Source: Dimorphilus gyrociliatus (taxonomy: Eukaryota; Annelida; Polychaeta; Dinophilidae). From it: a stretch of DNA of 64,000 nucleotides. Of this stretch, positions 24,001-36,048 are shown in pieces; position 1 is the stretch's first letter; the number at the start of each line of letters is the position of its first letter. A program made the position numbers and the translations under genes. The stretch spans positions 434,001 through 498,000 of the forward strand of contig CAJFCJ010000006.1 of the NCBI GenBank assembly GCA_904063045.1, written 5' to 3'. The notes below the pieces were generated by a model. It saw nothing but the letters and a program-made list of their open reading frames with translations. It was not told the DNA's origin and did not search any database.

Positions 24001-26371
24001 AAAATGATGTAATTGTTTTAAGAATGCAAATGGTATTACTTGGAAAGGGGCGCGTTCTTCGTCTCAGACGAATCTGGGACATCTTCAAAAGAGAATAATT
24101 CAAACTTTCCCCAGCCGCAACTCTGTTCAACATTATTAAGAATAGCCGCAATTTCCACAACCAACAATATACCGGGATCGATGATTGAGGTATGGAAATA
24201 AACGTTCTGTGAAAAAGCGTAAATAATAAAAAGGAAATCAAACATCCTCCTTTAATTATATCGTACGTGATTGAAAACGACTCGTAAGCCGTCTTTTTCA
24301 ACTTTCGCATTAACAGTTGAGCTGGTAAAAGACTTTCCAAAAAATTGCTGATAAGACGAGTCATAAAGAAATAAACGAAGTTGAAAAGCTCTCGCTTCAG
24401 GCTGCTAGTAAAAAATGACTAAATAATTACATATAACGGCACTCAAAATATCGCTAACAAGTCTCGGTAGGCCTTCAACAGTTTTAATAAGTAAGTTGAA
24501 CGGGAAACTAGTATTTTTTACATTGGTTTTTATTAAATTTACATTAGGAGTAGTTGAGCTCTTTCTTAAAATCTTCTCAAAGGGAAGAGCGTCTTTGGAT
24601 GTCCATTTTGTCACACCAGTAATTACATCTGCATTAGTATTAACTTTAACTTGCTTCTTATCGACTTTTTTGACGTAGCCTAAATCAGAAAATATCCGCG
24701 AAGTATCTATAGGTAGAGGAGTAAACCATCCATTCTTCATTGTTGAAAATTTAATGAAATATTCAGAATACTATTGATCGAGGCGTAAAAGCTAGAACCA
24801 GTCGATAAGACAGTGTAGTAAAATGGACTGCACGGCACAGAGAAATACAATACGATAATCAAATACAACACTGAATAAATTATAAATATATATGAATCTA
24901 TCAATAAAATGACTTTTCTTAGAAAATCTGTATTTATTATTTGAATTATTATTGAAAGGTTAATAAATCTTTACAATGAATCCCTCAAAACGTTAAAGGA
25001 TCTTCAAAAGCAGCTGAACTCCTCTCTTGCTACTTTATTTACTATGTATAGTGATCAATAAATCAACAGCAAAGTGATATATATTCAAAGTAGCTATTTT
25101 TATCATTATCAACAAACCGACAGTTGCCCAGTAACAACCTAAACCAACTAGAAGAAATTGATTGTTGATTACTTATTACTCTGCTACGACCAGACATTTA
25201 ATTATATGATTCGATATTACGTTACACGCAACCTGTGAAATACCATAAATCTCTAATTACTCTTGATGTTGTTGCCAAAAAAGAATTACAAAATTTTGTT
25301 GACTATAAGCTAAAGGCAATTTTTTATATATAAACTTCCGCTATATAGCATATATTTTACTACTCAGAAATAAATTAGAATGTGTATTATAGTTATTTTA
25401 GCCAAGTAACGAAAATTGCTAAGGAAATCAGGTTGTTTACTAAGCATTGTCTGCCATATGCTGTCGCTTCTATTACTTACAATTAGTAAATTAATAAGAC
25501 CTTTTAATGAATTGATGTTAATATAGTTGCAGAGGCGAAATCATGACTAATTTTAGTCATTATAGAGAAAGAAAACATTATTAAAGTACTATTAACATAA
25601 TCAATTATTTCAAAATAGAAACGTGCATTTGCATATTACTTTACGATTCAAGGTAAAATTTCAATTCATTAAAATAATGTGAGCTACTGCGCTCATATGG
25701 CACATACTGCCATCTGCATTTGATTGTTGATAAAAGAATTACTTTTTAATCTAAGATTCGATTGAATATCAAATATTTCAAGTTGATTGACATCAGCAGT
25801 ATTCAAAGCATTATTACATTCAAAGGAGTTAGTTATTTGTCATCCTTACAACTTAATTTGCATCGCGAACCGAACAATTTTCATAATAAATGAAAAAGTA
25901 TTGCTTAAGCTCTGTGCCTTTATATAAAAGATTAGAAGTTAACAATATTTAAACATGAAAATAAAAAACTCGAAAAAGTTTTAGATGATTGCTTAAAAAT
26001 ATCTTACGAAAACAATTTGTTTGTCTAATTTATGTCACTGATATTAATCTTTATAATAAAAACTACAGTAATTGAACCTTTTCAGGAATATTTTCACTTT
26101 TTTAAACGGATTATTAAAAAAGCCGTGCCGAGACATGTTATTTTCGTTTGAATCATATAATTCGTGCTCTTAGCTACGGAAGAAACAAATGATTTACCTG
26201 ACACTTTATTCCTTCAACACTTTTAATATAGACGCAAAATGCTGATGATTGCTTTGAAGGTGCATTCTGCCTATCAAAAGGTATTGGTAATACTTTTAAA
26301 GAACGTACAATATCACACCAGTCTCTCGGCCTCTTCATGACCCAAGAATTTAGAGTGGTTATAGATTGCAT
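18972..26371 (-). CDS. NPHP4: Nephrocystin-4
   Basis: Multi-exon gene. The first coding exon, 26371-26198, begins MQSITTLNSWVM and ends CAG then GTAAAT in phase 0; it aligns over about 40 residues with the human N-terminus (W...AF.V..K..EG). The next exon begins at 24401 or 24404 (tandem acceptor). Later exons give the conserved central segment (TFQFYRFPQVTTERL, about 21440; DAWDGDSLLLIGSAAVELK, about 21140-21180). The long last exon block 20621-18972 holds AITTEHVIHPSFG, DSQEWKYLKV, KCSDPNVI, VDVDC and TNPYSSKKAFHIL, ending in VQYTS. The family is a ciliary transition-zone scaffold that partners NPHP1 and RPGRIP1L. No catalytic motif is expected. Exons between 20622 and 24400 are short and were located but not all delimited exactly. 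A candidate alternative first exon lies at about 24444-24740. Confidence 0.95.
21056..21079. repeat. TA microsatellite
   Basis: TA run in an NPHP4 intron. Confidence 0.9.
24444..24740 (-). CDS. NPHP4: Candidate alternative first exon of NPHP4
   Basis: Inside NPHP4's 1.8 kb first intron, an ATG at 24740 opens a 99-111 codon frame. It ends with an FPFNLLIKTVEGLPR segment just before the next NPHP4 exon. That segment parallels FCVYIKSVEGIKCQ at the end of the upstream first exon. Two in-phase donors (CTT then GTTAGC, or GCC then GTTATA) would join it in frame to the shared acceptor at 24401-24404. The N-terminal about 80 residues resemble no other N-terminus I know. Either an alternative promoter or an unusual internal exon is possible; the repeated motif argues against using both in one transcript. 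Confidence 0.5.
24741..26197 (-). other. NPHP4: First intron of NPHP4 (rest)
   Basis: AT-rich sequence with no coding frame recognised. It could carry the promoter for the alternative first exon at 24740; no TATA or other strong motif stands out. Confidence 0.5.
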
Positions 26372-26740
26372 TTAACAGAGTACCCCTCTACGGTTCTCAC
26401 TAACTACCAATAGAGAAAAGTGTTTGTTATTTTTTCATCCGTCTTTTTTTTAATTATAGCTTAATAAAAGTTTAGTAACACAATATTTAACAGTTCATTA
26501 TACATTATTTGCTAAACTTTATTTATAATACAAACGATAATTCTAGAATGCTAAAACTTCAATAAATTCGGTATATTATTGTCACATGATGATTACATTT
26601 ACGTATACTATAGCATAACACATTTCTGTTATCAACAGAAGTATAAAAAGGAAGCTATTCAGAAAAGAATCTCAAATGAGTTTTTTCAGCAAGCTTGTAA
26701 AAAATCGTTGGTGTCTCGCTTTCTTAAGATATTTTGTTAG
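26372..26740. promoter_or_regulatory. Divergent promoter, NPHP4 and PLEKHM1-like gene
   Basis: About 370 bp between opposite start codons, AT-rich. An out-of-frame ATG at 26676 opens a short frame overlapping the PLEKHM1-like start; a possible acceptor (ttttttcag, ending about 26689) may remove it. No distinct core element is seen. Confidence 0.45.
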
Positions 26741-29470
26741 ATGGTTTACTTTATCCCACCAGGACCCAGCAGAGAATCTTATGTTGCAGAAAAGGGAAGA
26801 TGTAATAAAATAACCAATACATTTTCCTATATAATCCAGAATCTTCAAAAAATAGCAGCAAGGACTGATAATAATATAGACAAGTGAGTTTATAAATGAT
26901 CGGAGGAAATACTAAATTCTAAAATATTCTTTCAACAGCTGCGAATTGGCTAACGCACTGTGTTCAATTCTTGAATCTATTTTATTGCATCAGCATAGGG
27001 GAAATAATAAAGTTTGTTGCGTAATCAAACGTTTTACCTTATTTTGTTTTTATTTTTGAATTTTCCAGGCGCTTTGGGATTTCGTTTGCAAATACACACA
27101 TAAAGAGACAATTCAGGAATTGAAAACTGAAAAAGTTCTTACTTGTGAAATAGGATTATGCCGAGTAAGCTAACTGACTCAAACAAAAGTGTAGTCAATC
27201 CCTATTAATTTTAGGCTTGGGTTCGCTTAGCACTTAATCAGAATTTATTTGAAAGTTACCTTAAAGCAATAATAGCTGATTCTAAGTCGCTCGAGTAAGT
27301 CATATTTGGAAGGAATTCATCCAAGATATAGCTCCTTCACTTTTTACAGAAAATATTATAATAATACTGCTTTCTTACGGGATTTGGATCAATTATCAGT
27401 CGCTCAAATGCACATACAATATATAACATCATTAAAATTTTCTCTACCTATCGAAACCGGCTTAATAAATACTTGGCCTGAAACAACCTTAATTCTGGCT
27501 GGCTACGTTTCTGGCGACGTCGCACCCTCATTACTAGTTGGACCTGAATTTGGTTCGTGAATATTTTAAAAAACACCCTTTTAATATTGTGTTTTTTTTT
27601 AGAATCGCTTAGTGTAAATTCCTGTGATAATAGTCAACTTGTAGTAGAAGTTAGTAGGTCACGGTCGAAAAAACTAAGGAAATCAAAACCCATTAGTGCT
27701 TCTGGAGCCAGTTCCGAGGAGTGTAGTGTATCGAATGCTTCTTTTCAATCTTCCAGCTTAAGCTTTGAAACAGGTTTTCCTGTAAACAATGAGAGAAAAC
27801 AATTCCCTGTTGAAGATAATTCACCGCAAGTAGAAGTTGATTTAAATGAATCCAAGTCGAAATCGGATGAAACTCTAGAAACTGCAACATGTGACATTCC
27901 TTCAACGAAAAGTACAAACCCTTTTGATGAAATAGATGAAAAGTGCTTTCCCACATGTCCTTCGCAAGAAACAACCGTGTTTGACAAAGAACAATTTGAA
28001 GAAAAAGAATCTAAACAAGTTGTAGAAGTGATAAATTCCATGCAGGAATCTGAAGCGATAGCAATTAAGGAAACAGACAACATCCCAACAGAAGACAATT
28101 CAATCTATGATTTAGACTATTTGGTTGGAAATTCTTTAAATAGGCAATTAGATCGAATGGCATTTGTAAAAAAAGAAAAATCTTCAACCGATGATAACAC
28201 ATCCAAGGAGGAAATTGAAACATTCTTAACTCATGCAAGTTCCTGTAAGAAAAAGTTCATGTAAATAAATAAAATAACAATAATATTTTTACGACCAGCT
28301 ACCGAAATCATTGAAGCTACTGATCATAGAAATGAGTCTGATTTATCAAAGCGACATTCTGTCTTAGTTAGTTTTACATTTCTTTACTGTTCAATTGAAT
28401 ACATTTTTTGCAGTCTGAAAAGGGTTTTGAAGTTATAACTGTTGATGATGAAATCATTAATAATCAGGAAAGCTTTGATTATCAAGAAAGTTTACTTGAC
28501 CGCTTGTGCACAGAAAATGGCTTGGATGATCAAAAGTTTACCTGCAAAGGCTGCAATAGAAATATTGGACTCAGTTAGTTTATTCCCTTGAATTTATTTG
28601 TAAATTATTACATATAATTTTTTAGTTTATGGCGAACATAAAGTCTGTTGGTTTGACAAAGCATATTACTGCACGGAATGCCAAGGCGATGATGAGTATT
28701 ACATACCTTCGAGAATTCTATATAATTGGGATTTTAATAAATATCCAGGTATGAGATTAACAATTATTAATAATATTTTACAAAATATATTTATAAAAAT
28801 ATTTACACAAACATATAGTTTCAAAGAGAAATTTGCAATTCATTAAAATGATTGAACATGAAGGTGTCTTAGATATTCAAAAAAATAGTCCTTTTCTATA
28901 TGCAATATCTGATGGACTAAAAAATTTAAGAAAAACTAGACAAAGACTCTGCTTTTGCAAAGATTATTTATTGAATTGTAGTTTGTCTGTGAGAGAACAT
29001 TTTCGTAAAACGGCTTGTCCGAAAGAATATTACTACTGCCATGTGGACACTTACTCCTTATATGTAAGTTATATTTCGGCTAAATTGTTATCTAATTGGT
29101 ATCTCTCATGAAATCCTTACAGGATTTGCTAGCATTGGCTAAATCGGATGTTCTTGAAAGAGAAGTACATGATATGTACACATACGCTAAAAAACACATT
29201 TTTGAGTGTGTTTTATGTCGTCAAAAAGGATTTTATTGTGAGATATGCCGAAATAATGAAATTATCTTTCCGTTTGAATTAGAACGCGTAACAAAAGTAA
29301 ACGTTTGATTTTTATTTCTTATGGAAACTAACTTAATATCATTTTAGTGTAACACGTGTGGATCAATATTCCATAAAAATTGTAGAAATAATACTTCCCA
29401 TTGTCCTAAGTGCCAAAGGTTAGAGCAGAGAAGATCGAAAGAAGATGACTATGCCCTGGCACCACTATAA
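26741..29470 (+). CDS. PLEKHM1: RUN-domain, Rubicon-homology protein (PLEKHM1-like)
   Basis: Twelve exons: 26741-26883, 26939-27011, 27069-27164, 27215-27294, 27350-27552, 27603-28244, 28299-28366, 28414-28573, 28626-28748, 28819-29063, 29123-29296, 29348-29470; 709 aa with all phases continuous. Residues about 20-185 form a RUN domain (GLCRAWVRLALN, YYNNTAFLRD, LKFSLP) closest to PLEKHM1. The middle 230 residues are acidic and low complexity. The C-terminal 260 residues are the Cys-rich Rubicon-homology/DUF4206 zinc region: CKGCNRNIG, CWFDKAYYCTEC, SRILYNWDFNKYP, CVLCRQKGFYCEIC, IIFPFELE, CNTCGSIFHKNC and CPKC. The family controls late endosome and autophagosome fusion through Rab7. Unlike vertebrate PLEKHM1 (about 1,056 aa), I see no PH domains. 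It could be called Rubicon-like instead. Confidence 0.9.
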
Positions 29471-30565
29471 ATGACGTTCAAATCTTAGTGTGGATACCTC
29501 TAATAAGCGATTCACAAATGATAAATAATATTCTTTTTAATTTGAATCTAAATTCATGAGTAAATAAATAGCATGTATTTTTTAAGCATAATAAATAGAG
29601 TAAAACTTTAAACACTTTAATACCTTAAAATGAACTTGTAAATGAAAACTTTTTTTTTTCGAGACAGAATTTTTAGAAACAGTGACAACACAAAGTAATT
29701 ACTTCGGATAACGAGTCTTTTATATTCACTCATCTCAGTAAAATACTTTGCTTAAGAGGTGGAAACTGCAAGAATCTTTATCACACACTCTGAAAATTTC
29801 ATAAAAATATTTACTTTTCCTATAAATATATTCATATGGAAGCACATTTAGAATAAAAGTAACCACCAGCATTTCCTGTTAGTGCCTAAGCTTTGACAAT
29901 AGTCTCTCTATTACAAAGGATGATAATTAATGGATATCTTTATTTAAAAAATTTTTACTCGAATCATATTTCCTGTTTAGGTTAACAATTATATATCTCA
30001 GAAACTGTATCTAAGAAATTTTTTTATTAAAAGCGATATCTGTCTAGAATATTAAGATACTTTTGTTAGATGGTTTATATGTTATAAAAACAGATTTTAG
30101 CGGATGCTTTGCTATTCTGCTTAGAATTTATTCAATAAGACTGTATTGAAGCAGTTAGAGACTGAAAATCTGAGACGCGGTGTCGACTTTTTTAAACCGT
30201 TTAGCTATTGCTAAATATCTTGGTCTAAACATTTAAAAGCAATTGTGTACCAATATGTACTAATATAAATCAATTTTGTTATTTCCAAATCAATTTTTAT
30301 GAATAGAAATATTCATATTATTTAGCTTTTTTTGAATGAGGTTTTATACTTCTTAGTAGTACTCCAATATGGAAATTGTATTTCACAAACGTTCTCTTTA
30401 CGTACTGAAGAAAAATATGATGTATCGAAATTTTTGATTTATAAACATGAAGTGCAGAACATATTAAAGGGAAAATTTGATTCTTACAGGAAAACACTCG
30501 ATAATAAATTAGTATGGCAAAAGACAACTTATACATGCTTTACAGTTTATCACACGTAAAAAATA
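29471..30565. other. Tail-to-tail 3' intergenic region
   Basis: 1.1 kb, AT-rich, between the PLEKHM1-like stop and the NR2C stop. AATAAA-type signals occur on the plus strand (about 29559-29595). Small ORFs at 30318-30559 lack codon-like composition. Nothing else recognised. Confidence 0.6.
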
Positions 30566-32527
30566 TCATGCAGAACAATTATCTTCCTCCACTTTAACCA
30601 ATTGAATTTTTTGACCGGAGCCAGTTGATGTTAAGAAATTAGCCATTTGAGTGTGATATTCACTCGAGTCAATTTTAAGAATGTAAGGTATTATTGAATC
30701 TATCGAGACACTCCCTATTAATCCAGCAAAAAACAGTTCTTCAATGATTGAGGAGGAGAGAAGACGCAACGCAGGAAGGGCTAGAAGAAGATTCGCCTGT
30801 CTATCTATCCATATTTCAGAATAGGTTGACTGCAATAGCTCCCTCAATGAGTGCTGGAACGTTTTCTGCATTTGGCGTAGTTTGTTAGCTTCCGTTCCAT
30901 GAGCGTGATCTATCAATATTTTTTTATTTTAGGTTTGTTGACAATCTCATATTATATTTCTCATGAACTTACCCGGGCTGAAGATACATAAGGCTTTTAA
31001 ATGAGCGTATTCGGGAGCAGTAACAGCTAATCGCTTTAAATTCTCCATGATATCCCTTATCTGTTCAACAGTTTCTAGAACCAGGCTAGCCCTGTCTGCA
31101 ACTGATTTTTCTATTAAAAAAAAATATTTATACTAATTGCCAGTGTAACCAGAAGTTTTATTTACCCTTGGAGGAATTATTATTTATGTGATGGATAACG
31201 GCACTGAGGATCAAATTAAGGTTAATAACGTCTGCACATTGGGCCAGACCAAGAGCAAATATTTCTTTCCAACATTTTTTAACAGTTACAATTTGCATTC
31301 CTTCACTGAAAATAAAGAAGAAAAGTGTTTAGCTATATATATCGACTACAATTGATTTCTTTTATTTACTCTAGCATTTCAAAGGCAGATAACTTTTTGG
31401 TCCAGTGTAAAGTTAGGAATAAAAGTCTGGACGCAGTTTCGCAAATATAATGAACGTTTAGGTGAGAAGGCATTGGTGACGGTGTAGCTAACGAAAAGTC
31501 GTAATTAGCGTCAGTCATTAAGGCACCGTCTACATCTAGGCACTCTTCTTCCACGTTCAAGTCACGTGTTTGGTCCGGTTTACGATTTTTGTTCATAGAT
31601 ACCAATGAAGTAACGACATTTGCCAAAGTGCTTAAATCTGCATTGTTATGATCACTATTTGTCGTTTGACTAGAAGCTTGCTGCATGTCATTTAAAAGGA
31701 AAACACCACCATCTTCCGTCTGAACTAATCGTTCCGACAAATTGGACAAGAGACCTTCCGCCTTACCTTCCTGTGATGTTATTATTTATTAGGCTAATGA
31801 AGACGCTTTATGCAAAATTTAAAATACTACCGTATTTGGCAGATCCTTATTCAAAAATAGTCTATCTCCTATTGATTGACTGTTTGACATTTTCTCATCA
31901 ATATTGTAATTAGGCTTGCGTTCTTGTTGAACGGCTGAAAAAATTCATAAATTAGCAATTATAATCCTTCATAATGTTATCTTACATTCCGATCTCATTC
32001 CTGATGCGATGCATTTTTGTAAACGACAATATTGACACCTGTTTCTATAATGCTTTGTGATAGGACAATCCTTACTTCCTCTGCAAGCGTAGCCCAATTT
32101 TTTTCTTATAGAGCGTTTGAAAAATCCTTTGCAACCTTCGCAAGATAAAACTCCGTAATGTCTTCCCGATGCTCTATCTCCACAGACCACGCATTCTTCT
32201 AACTTGAATTTTGTATCAAGGGACCCTGGTTGTTGTTGCCCCTCTTCTCTTACTCGTACGATTCTTGCATTTGGAGATGTCTTTATTGATAGGAATTTAA
32301 TTTTTTTTTTTTATGAACACGCAGATGATATTTTACCTTCAAGCCCGTAGACGCAGCCATGTAAAGTTGATTACCACTGGCAAACTGCAAAGTCAGAAGA
32401 GAGGTTGCTTAGAGTCATAAAGTGGTTCTCAACATTATAATTTTACCATATTCGCTAAAGTAACGGGGAGGGTAATAGTTTGTACCGAACTACTGATATC
32501 TGGTTTGCTTTCGCCTGTCACTTGCAT
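30566..32527 (-). CDS. NR2C: NR2C nuclear receptor (TR2/TR4, Hr78-type)
   Basis: Eight exons: 32527-32447, 32384-32337, 32280-31986, 31934-31831, 31770-31370, 31305-31166, 31092-30973, 30909-30566; 510 aa, phases consistent. The two-zinc-finger DNA-binding domain (about residues 65-140) reads [20 protein letters not shown] with P-box [11 protein letters not shown] and second finger CRGSKDC...[12 protein letters not shown], nearly identical to TR2/TR4. The hinge keeps [12 protein letters not shown]. The ligand-binding domain has [53 protein letters not shown], then a lineage-specific tail. TR2/TR4 bind AGGTCA direct repeats, typically as repressors. The seventh-exon acceptor (gacag then GGCTAG) was chosen because the nearer one gives a stop. 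An AGGTCA-rich upstream region suggests nuclear-receptor regulation. Confidence 0.95.
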
Positions 32528-34883
32528 TATTCCTGCGACGATAAAGAAAATATTAAAAAAAGGCAACACAAAGAAATTGGTTTCATTTAATACCCTGAGG
32601 ACTCTGTTTAGGTGGTTATAAAAACGTCAACATTGATAGTAACATTCTAAATTGAACGGTTGTACTTATATGCTAAGCTATACAATGCTGTTCGTTATTC
32701 TGACCTACCACACCTGTATGCTAAAGGTCGTGACCTTTCTTTGTCAAAGGTCAAACGACGTTCGAGGACCGTATGCTCTTTCCGCTTGTTTATTTGTCGC
32801 GATCTCCTTGCTTCAAGCAATAATATTCATCATAGCTTTCTTGACGTAAGAGTTGTATTGATAAGTAAATTAAAAGCAAATTAGCCAAGGTAACAAAATG
32901 TTGCTTAGGAACAGCTTGTATAATGCCCTCTTGTGACCTTTTATCAAGGGGTCATTGGGTTGCAATATCACTACCTAAATAATAATTAATAAATTTTTTT
33001 CCTCAAAAAAGATATATTTCTGAAGCAACGCTTAAAGGTACACATGCAAACATATATTTTCTAAATGTTGAAATCCGTGATTCTAAAGCCTTTTTAAAAA
33101 TACCTAAATTTGCCCTGGGTCAAAGCCCTAATATGAATAATATATGCAGCAAACCATGCAAGCGCACGCGATATGTAGCAATATTTACGGTATAATTTAC
33201 TAGTGGATAGTTCCTGTATTCACAATAAAGTATTGATTAGTGATGGTTACTCACGACAGATGTAACCGTTTAGTAATTTTTTCGAGGAAAGGATAAAAAT
33301 TGTTACAATAAATTTGCATATCTGTGAAATCATAATCTAAAGAGGCCGCACTAATCTAAGTCAAGAAAAAAGCTAACAGAAATATGAATAGAAAATAGCC
33401 TTTCTTATAATTATGCAAAAACTTAGGTGATATGCAGGTCGTGTCATGTCGCCATGTGTTGACGTCTTGAGAAAAACCCTATCTCTCCTTACGTGCAAGT
33501 AACTCAACATTTTTAATCAATGGCTGTAACTTTCATAGACATGAATACAATATCACTTTACTTCTTAATAACAAGCAGAACAGTAGAGTTAGAGAACCCT
33601 TCTGTTTTCGCTTCCTTCATAAGGATTCACTACAAAAAAATTTTACGTCTAAATGATTTGTCGAACGTCAATCGTTGGCAAAATAAGTTAAAATACATAA
33701 AGATCTACTAGAAACAATATCATTATTTGAAAAATACTTACTCCCTCACTCCTATTTTAACGAAATTCGTTACTTGTTGGCAAGAAAGGTCAGAGTTCGT
33801 GACATACTCTGTGTGTCGACACTCCCAGTTTAGAGAAAATATTTTGTCTATCTAAACTAGTGACATCTATCTTTTAATCAGAATAGGTAACAAATATGTA
33901 CTGGCCAACAAGATATATTAATTTTTTCGACATTTATGTGAAGTACTCAATAGAAATATTCTCTTATAAATATTCTACCCCGAATATTGTTTGATAGCCA
34001 AATACATACTCTTTAAATATTTATTTTTGAAAAATCAACCGTCAGGATCGCTAGTTATAAAAGATTAGGTTTGTTCATCATATAAGTTGCTCGGTCATCA
34101 GATTTGATGGTGATTGGTTAATAACTTGACACGCTCATTAGAATACTCAGACTTTTCATACATTTAATTTGATTATAAATTGTTGAGCTATGGAACAAAT
34201 ATATATGCTCAAACAATGAATTGACGAAATTTGTAATGATGAATGCATACAACAATTTATCAAACAGATGTCACTAATAGTTGTCAAAAATAGCTTTCAT
34301 AAGATTGTAGCTATTTTACCTACAAATAAAGTAATTTTGCAAATTTATTGTAATCAATCGCATATTACTTTAGCAAAAAAAAAACACCACAACATCTAGC
34401 CTATTGTTTTACTGAGTTAAAAAAATGATATTATCCGGATGGAATATAAGCATGCCAACTATTCCTTACGATGAAATAATATAATAATAATAATAATAAT
34501 AATAGTAATAATAATTATTATAAAGAAAAAAATAAAGTAATCATTATAACAATGATATAAAACTACAATTTTGACTACATCATACAAGTTTATCCATTTT
34601 TCATTAAAACACCCAAATTGAAGACGAAATAAACGACGTTTTGTGCAGATGCATAATATGATTCATGTAAGCTTAGTCACCATACATACTATTACACTTA
34701 AACATTCGTACGGTAATTAAAAAATGTATCTGCGTAATACAGTCACAAAGAAGCAGGTAGCTATAGTGCATACGAACTACGAGAATAACGCGAATTTGAT
34801 GAGGAGCTACACAACCTAAGCGACTGTTAACAGTTCGAAAAGGCGGATATGCATGAGGGATGGAAAGGAAAGCTAATGTGGCG
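32528..34883. promoter_or_regulatory. NR2C upstream region with AGGTCA half-sites
   Basis: 2.36 kb between the NR2C start and the UBE2H stop. Half-sites: TGACCT 32701-32706, AGGTCG/TGACCT back-to-back 32725-32736, AGGTCA 32748-32753, TGACCT 32934-32939, GGGTCA 32949-32954. A TAA/ATA trinucleotide repeat occurs near 34476-34518. The ORF at 32652-32849 overlaps the half-sites and shows no protein family. The distal part probably includes the UBE2H 3'UTR near 34680-34883. Confidence 0.5.
34476..34518. repeat. TAA/ATA trinucleotide repeat
   Basis: Nearly perfect trinucleotide run with one G interruption, intergenic between NR2C and UBE2H. Confidence 0.9.
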
Positions 34884-35675
34884 TCAGAGTTCCATATCTG
34901 CAGCTTCGTCTTCGGAAAAATCTGAGAGCGATGATTCGCTTGATGTCTGCATTTCTTCCTGCTCTCGCAGTGCTTCTTCAGTTGCATACTTTCGAACGTA
35001 AGCTAAGAAAAAATCATTGAGAAAAGTGGCCAAAATTTTATTTCAGACATACTCTCAACTTTTTTCTTGTAATCTTGCGGCTTGTGCAGGAACATTGCGG
35101 CAGCATCGCCATTCAAAGGGTCGATGGGGTTTGGATACGAAAGAAGCTGAGGTAGGAACGATTCGAAGATGTTGCACAAATCTATTGTCAAAGTGAACAA
35201 CAATTTAGTTTCAGAAAAATTTACAAAATATTACCGTATAAAGCAGTCCATGCTTGATTGATTACGTCCAAACAAACAGTTCCTGAAACTTCGTCAATAT
35301 TGGGATGAAATATGCGATTAACGAATCCGATAGATGGCGATTTAAAAGGATATTTATCAGGTAGGTCAACTCGAACCTTCCAAACGCCTCCCTCATACGG
35401 TGCTATTTATAAATAAATGTGATGACAAATAATTTCAAAATGAGCTACACTTACTGTCTGTTGGTCCGTAAAATTTGACGACAAATTCGTTCAAACCACT
35501 AAGAATGGTCACTTCGTGCTTGCTTTCAATTCTAAAATCAGTCAAGTTAAGGAGCGCTCTAATGTTAAAAAATATGCAGTGCACCGCTATCGATTCGTTT
35601 TACTAGGCCTATTGCGCATGAAATTAGCCTACGCCAAAGACATAAGTTTTTTAATTAACCTCTTAATAAGCTCAC

Positions 35676-35707
<32 letters not shown>

Positions 35708-36048
35708 CTGCTTTCACTATGATTTAAAAAGAGGACAAACAAGAACTATCCAGCATGAAACAGGTCAATCTAGTTCGTTGACTTTCTTTGACCCCGGATT
35801 TCCAGCAGCTGACGACCGTTTTAGGGTACAAAATCCGGAAGAACCATAATCTAAAAGATATATTACATTCAATATTCACTGAAAGGACTCTGAGTCCTTC
35901 GATTTTTACAGCTGTCGCAGAAATACCTCAAAATTTTCAACAGCTCATTTCGACCTGTATCACCATTATTCAAAAACGAGCGTTTAAAAGGATACAATTT
36001 GACAACGTCTGTATCAATTCGGCGCTTCCCCGGACTAGGTGAGGACAT
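34884..36048 (-). CDS. UBE2H: UBE2H ubiquitin-conjugating enzyme E2
   Basis: Five exons: 36048-35996, 35531-35455, 35402-35235, 35181-35053, 35002-34884; 181 aa (human 183). Starts [17 protein letters not shown], as in human. The UBC fold shows [20 protein letters not shown], then HPNID and [12 protein letters not shown], with the catalytic Cys in GTVCLD. The C-terminal [20 protein letters not shown] and the acidic tail [16 protein letters not shown] are almost unchanged. UBE2H charges ubiquitin for the CTLH/GID E3 complex and can ubiquitinate histones. The first intron is long for this genome (about 460 bp) and contains a TA repeat near 35681-35708. Confidence 0.98.
35681..35708. repeat. TA microsatellite
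   Basis: TA run inside UBE2H intron 1. Confidence 0.9.

Noticed and set aside
26676-26812. Upstream overlapping ORF at the PLEKHM1-like start
   Set aside because: Out of frame, and a possible 3' splice site lies inside it; without a mapped TSS a uORF claim is not supportable.
31081-31111. Nearer acceptor (aatag at 31112) for NR2C exon 7
   Set aside because: In the phase set by exon 6 it reads into a stop; the acceptor 19 nt downstream restores the conserved frame.
32652-32884. Two plus-strand ORFs upstream of NR2C
   Set aside because: Overlapping frames across the half-site cluster with no recognisable protein.
35681-35708. TA runs as transposon target sites or origins
   Set aside because: They are simple microsatellites without flanking inverted repeats.
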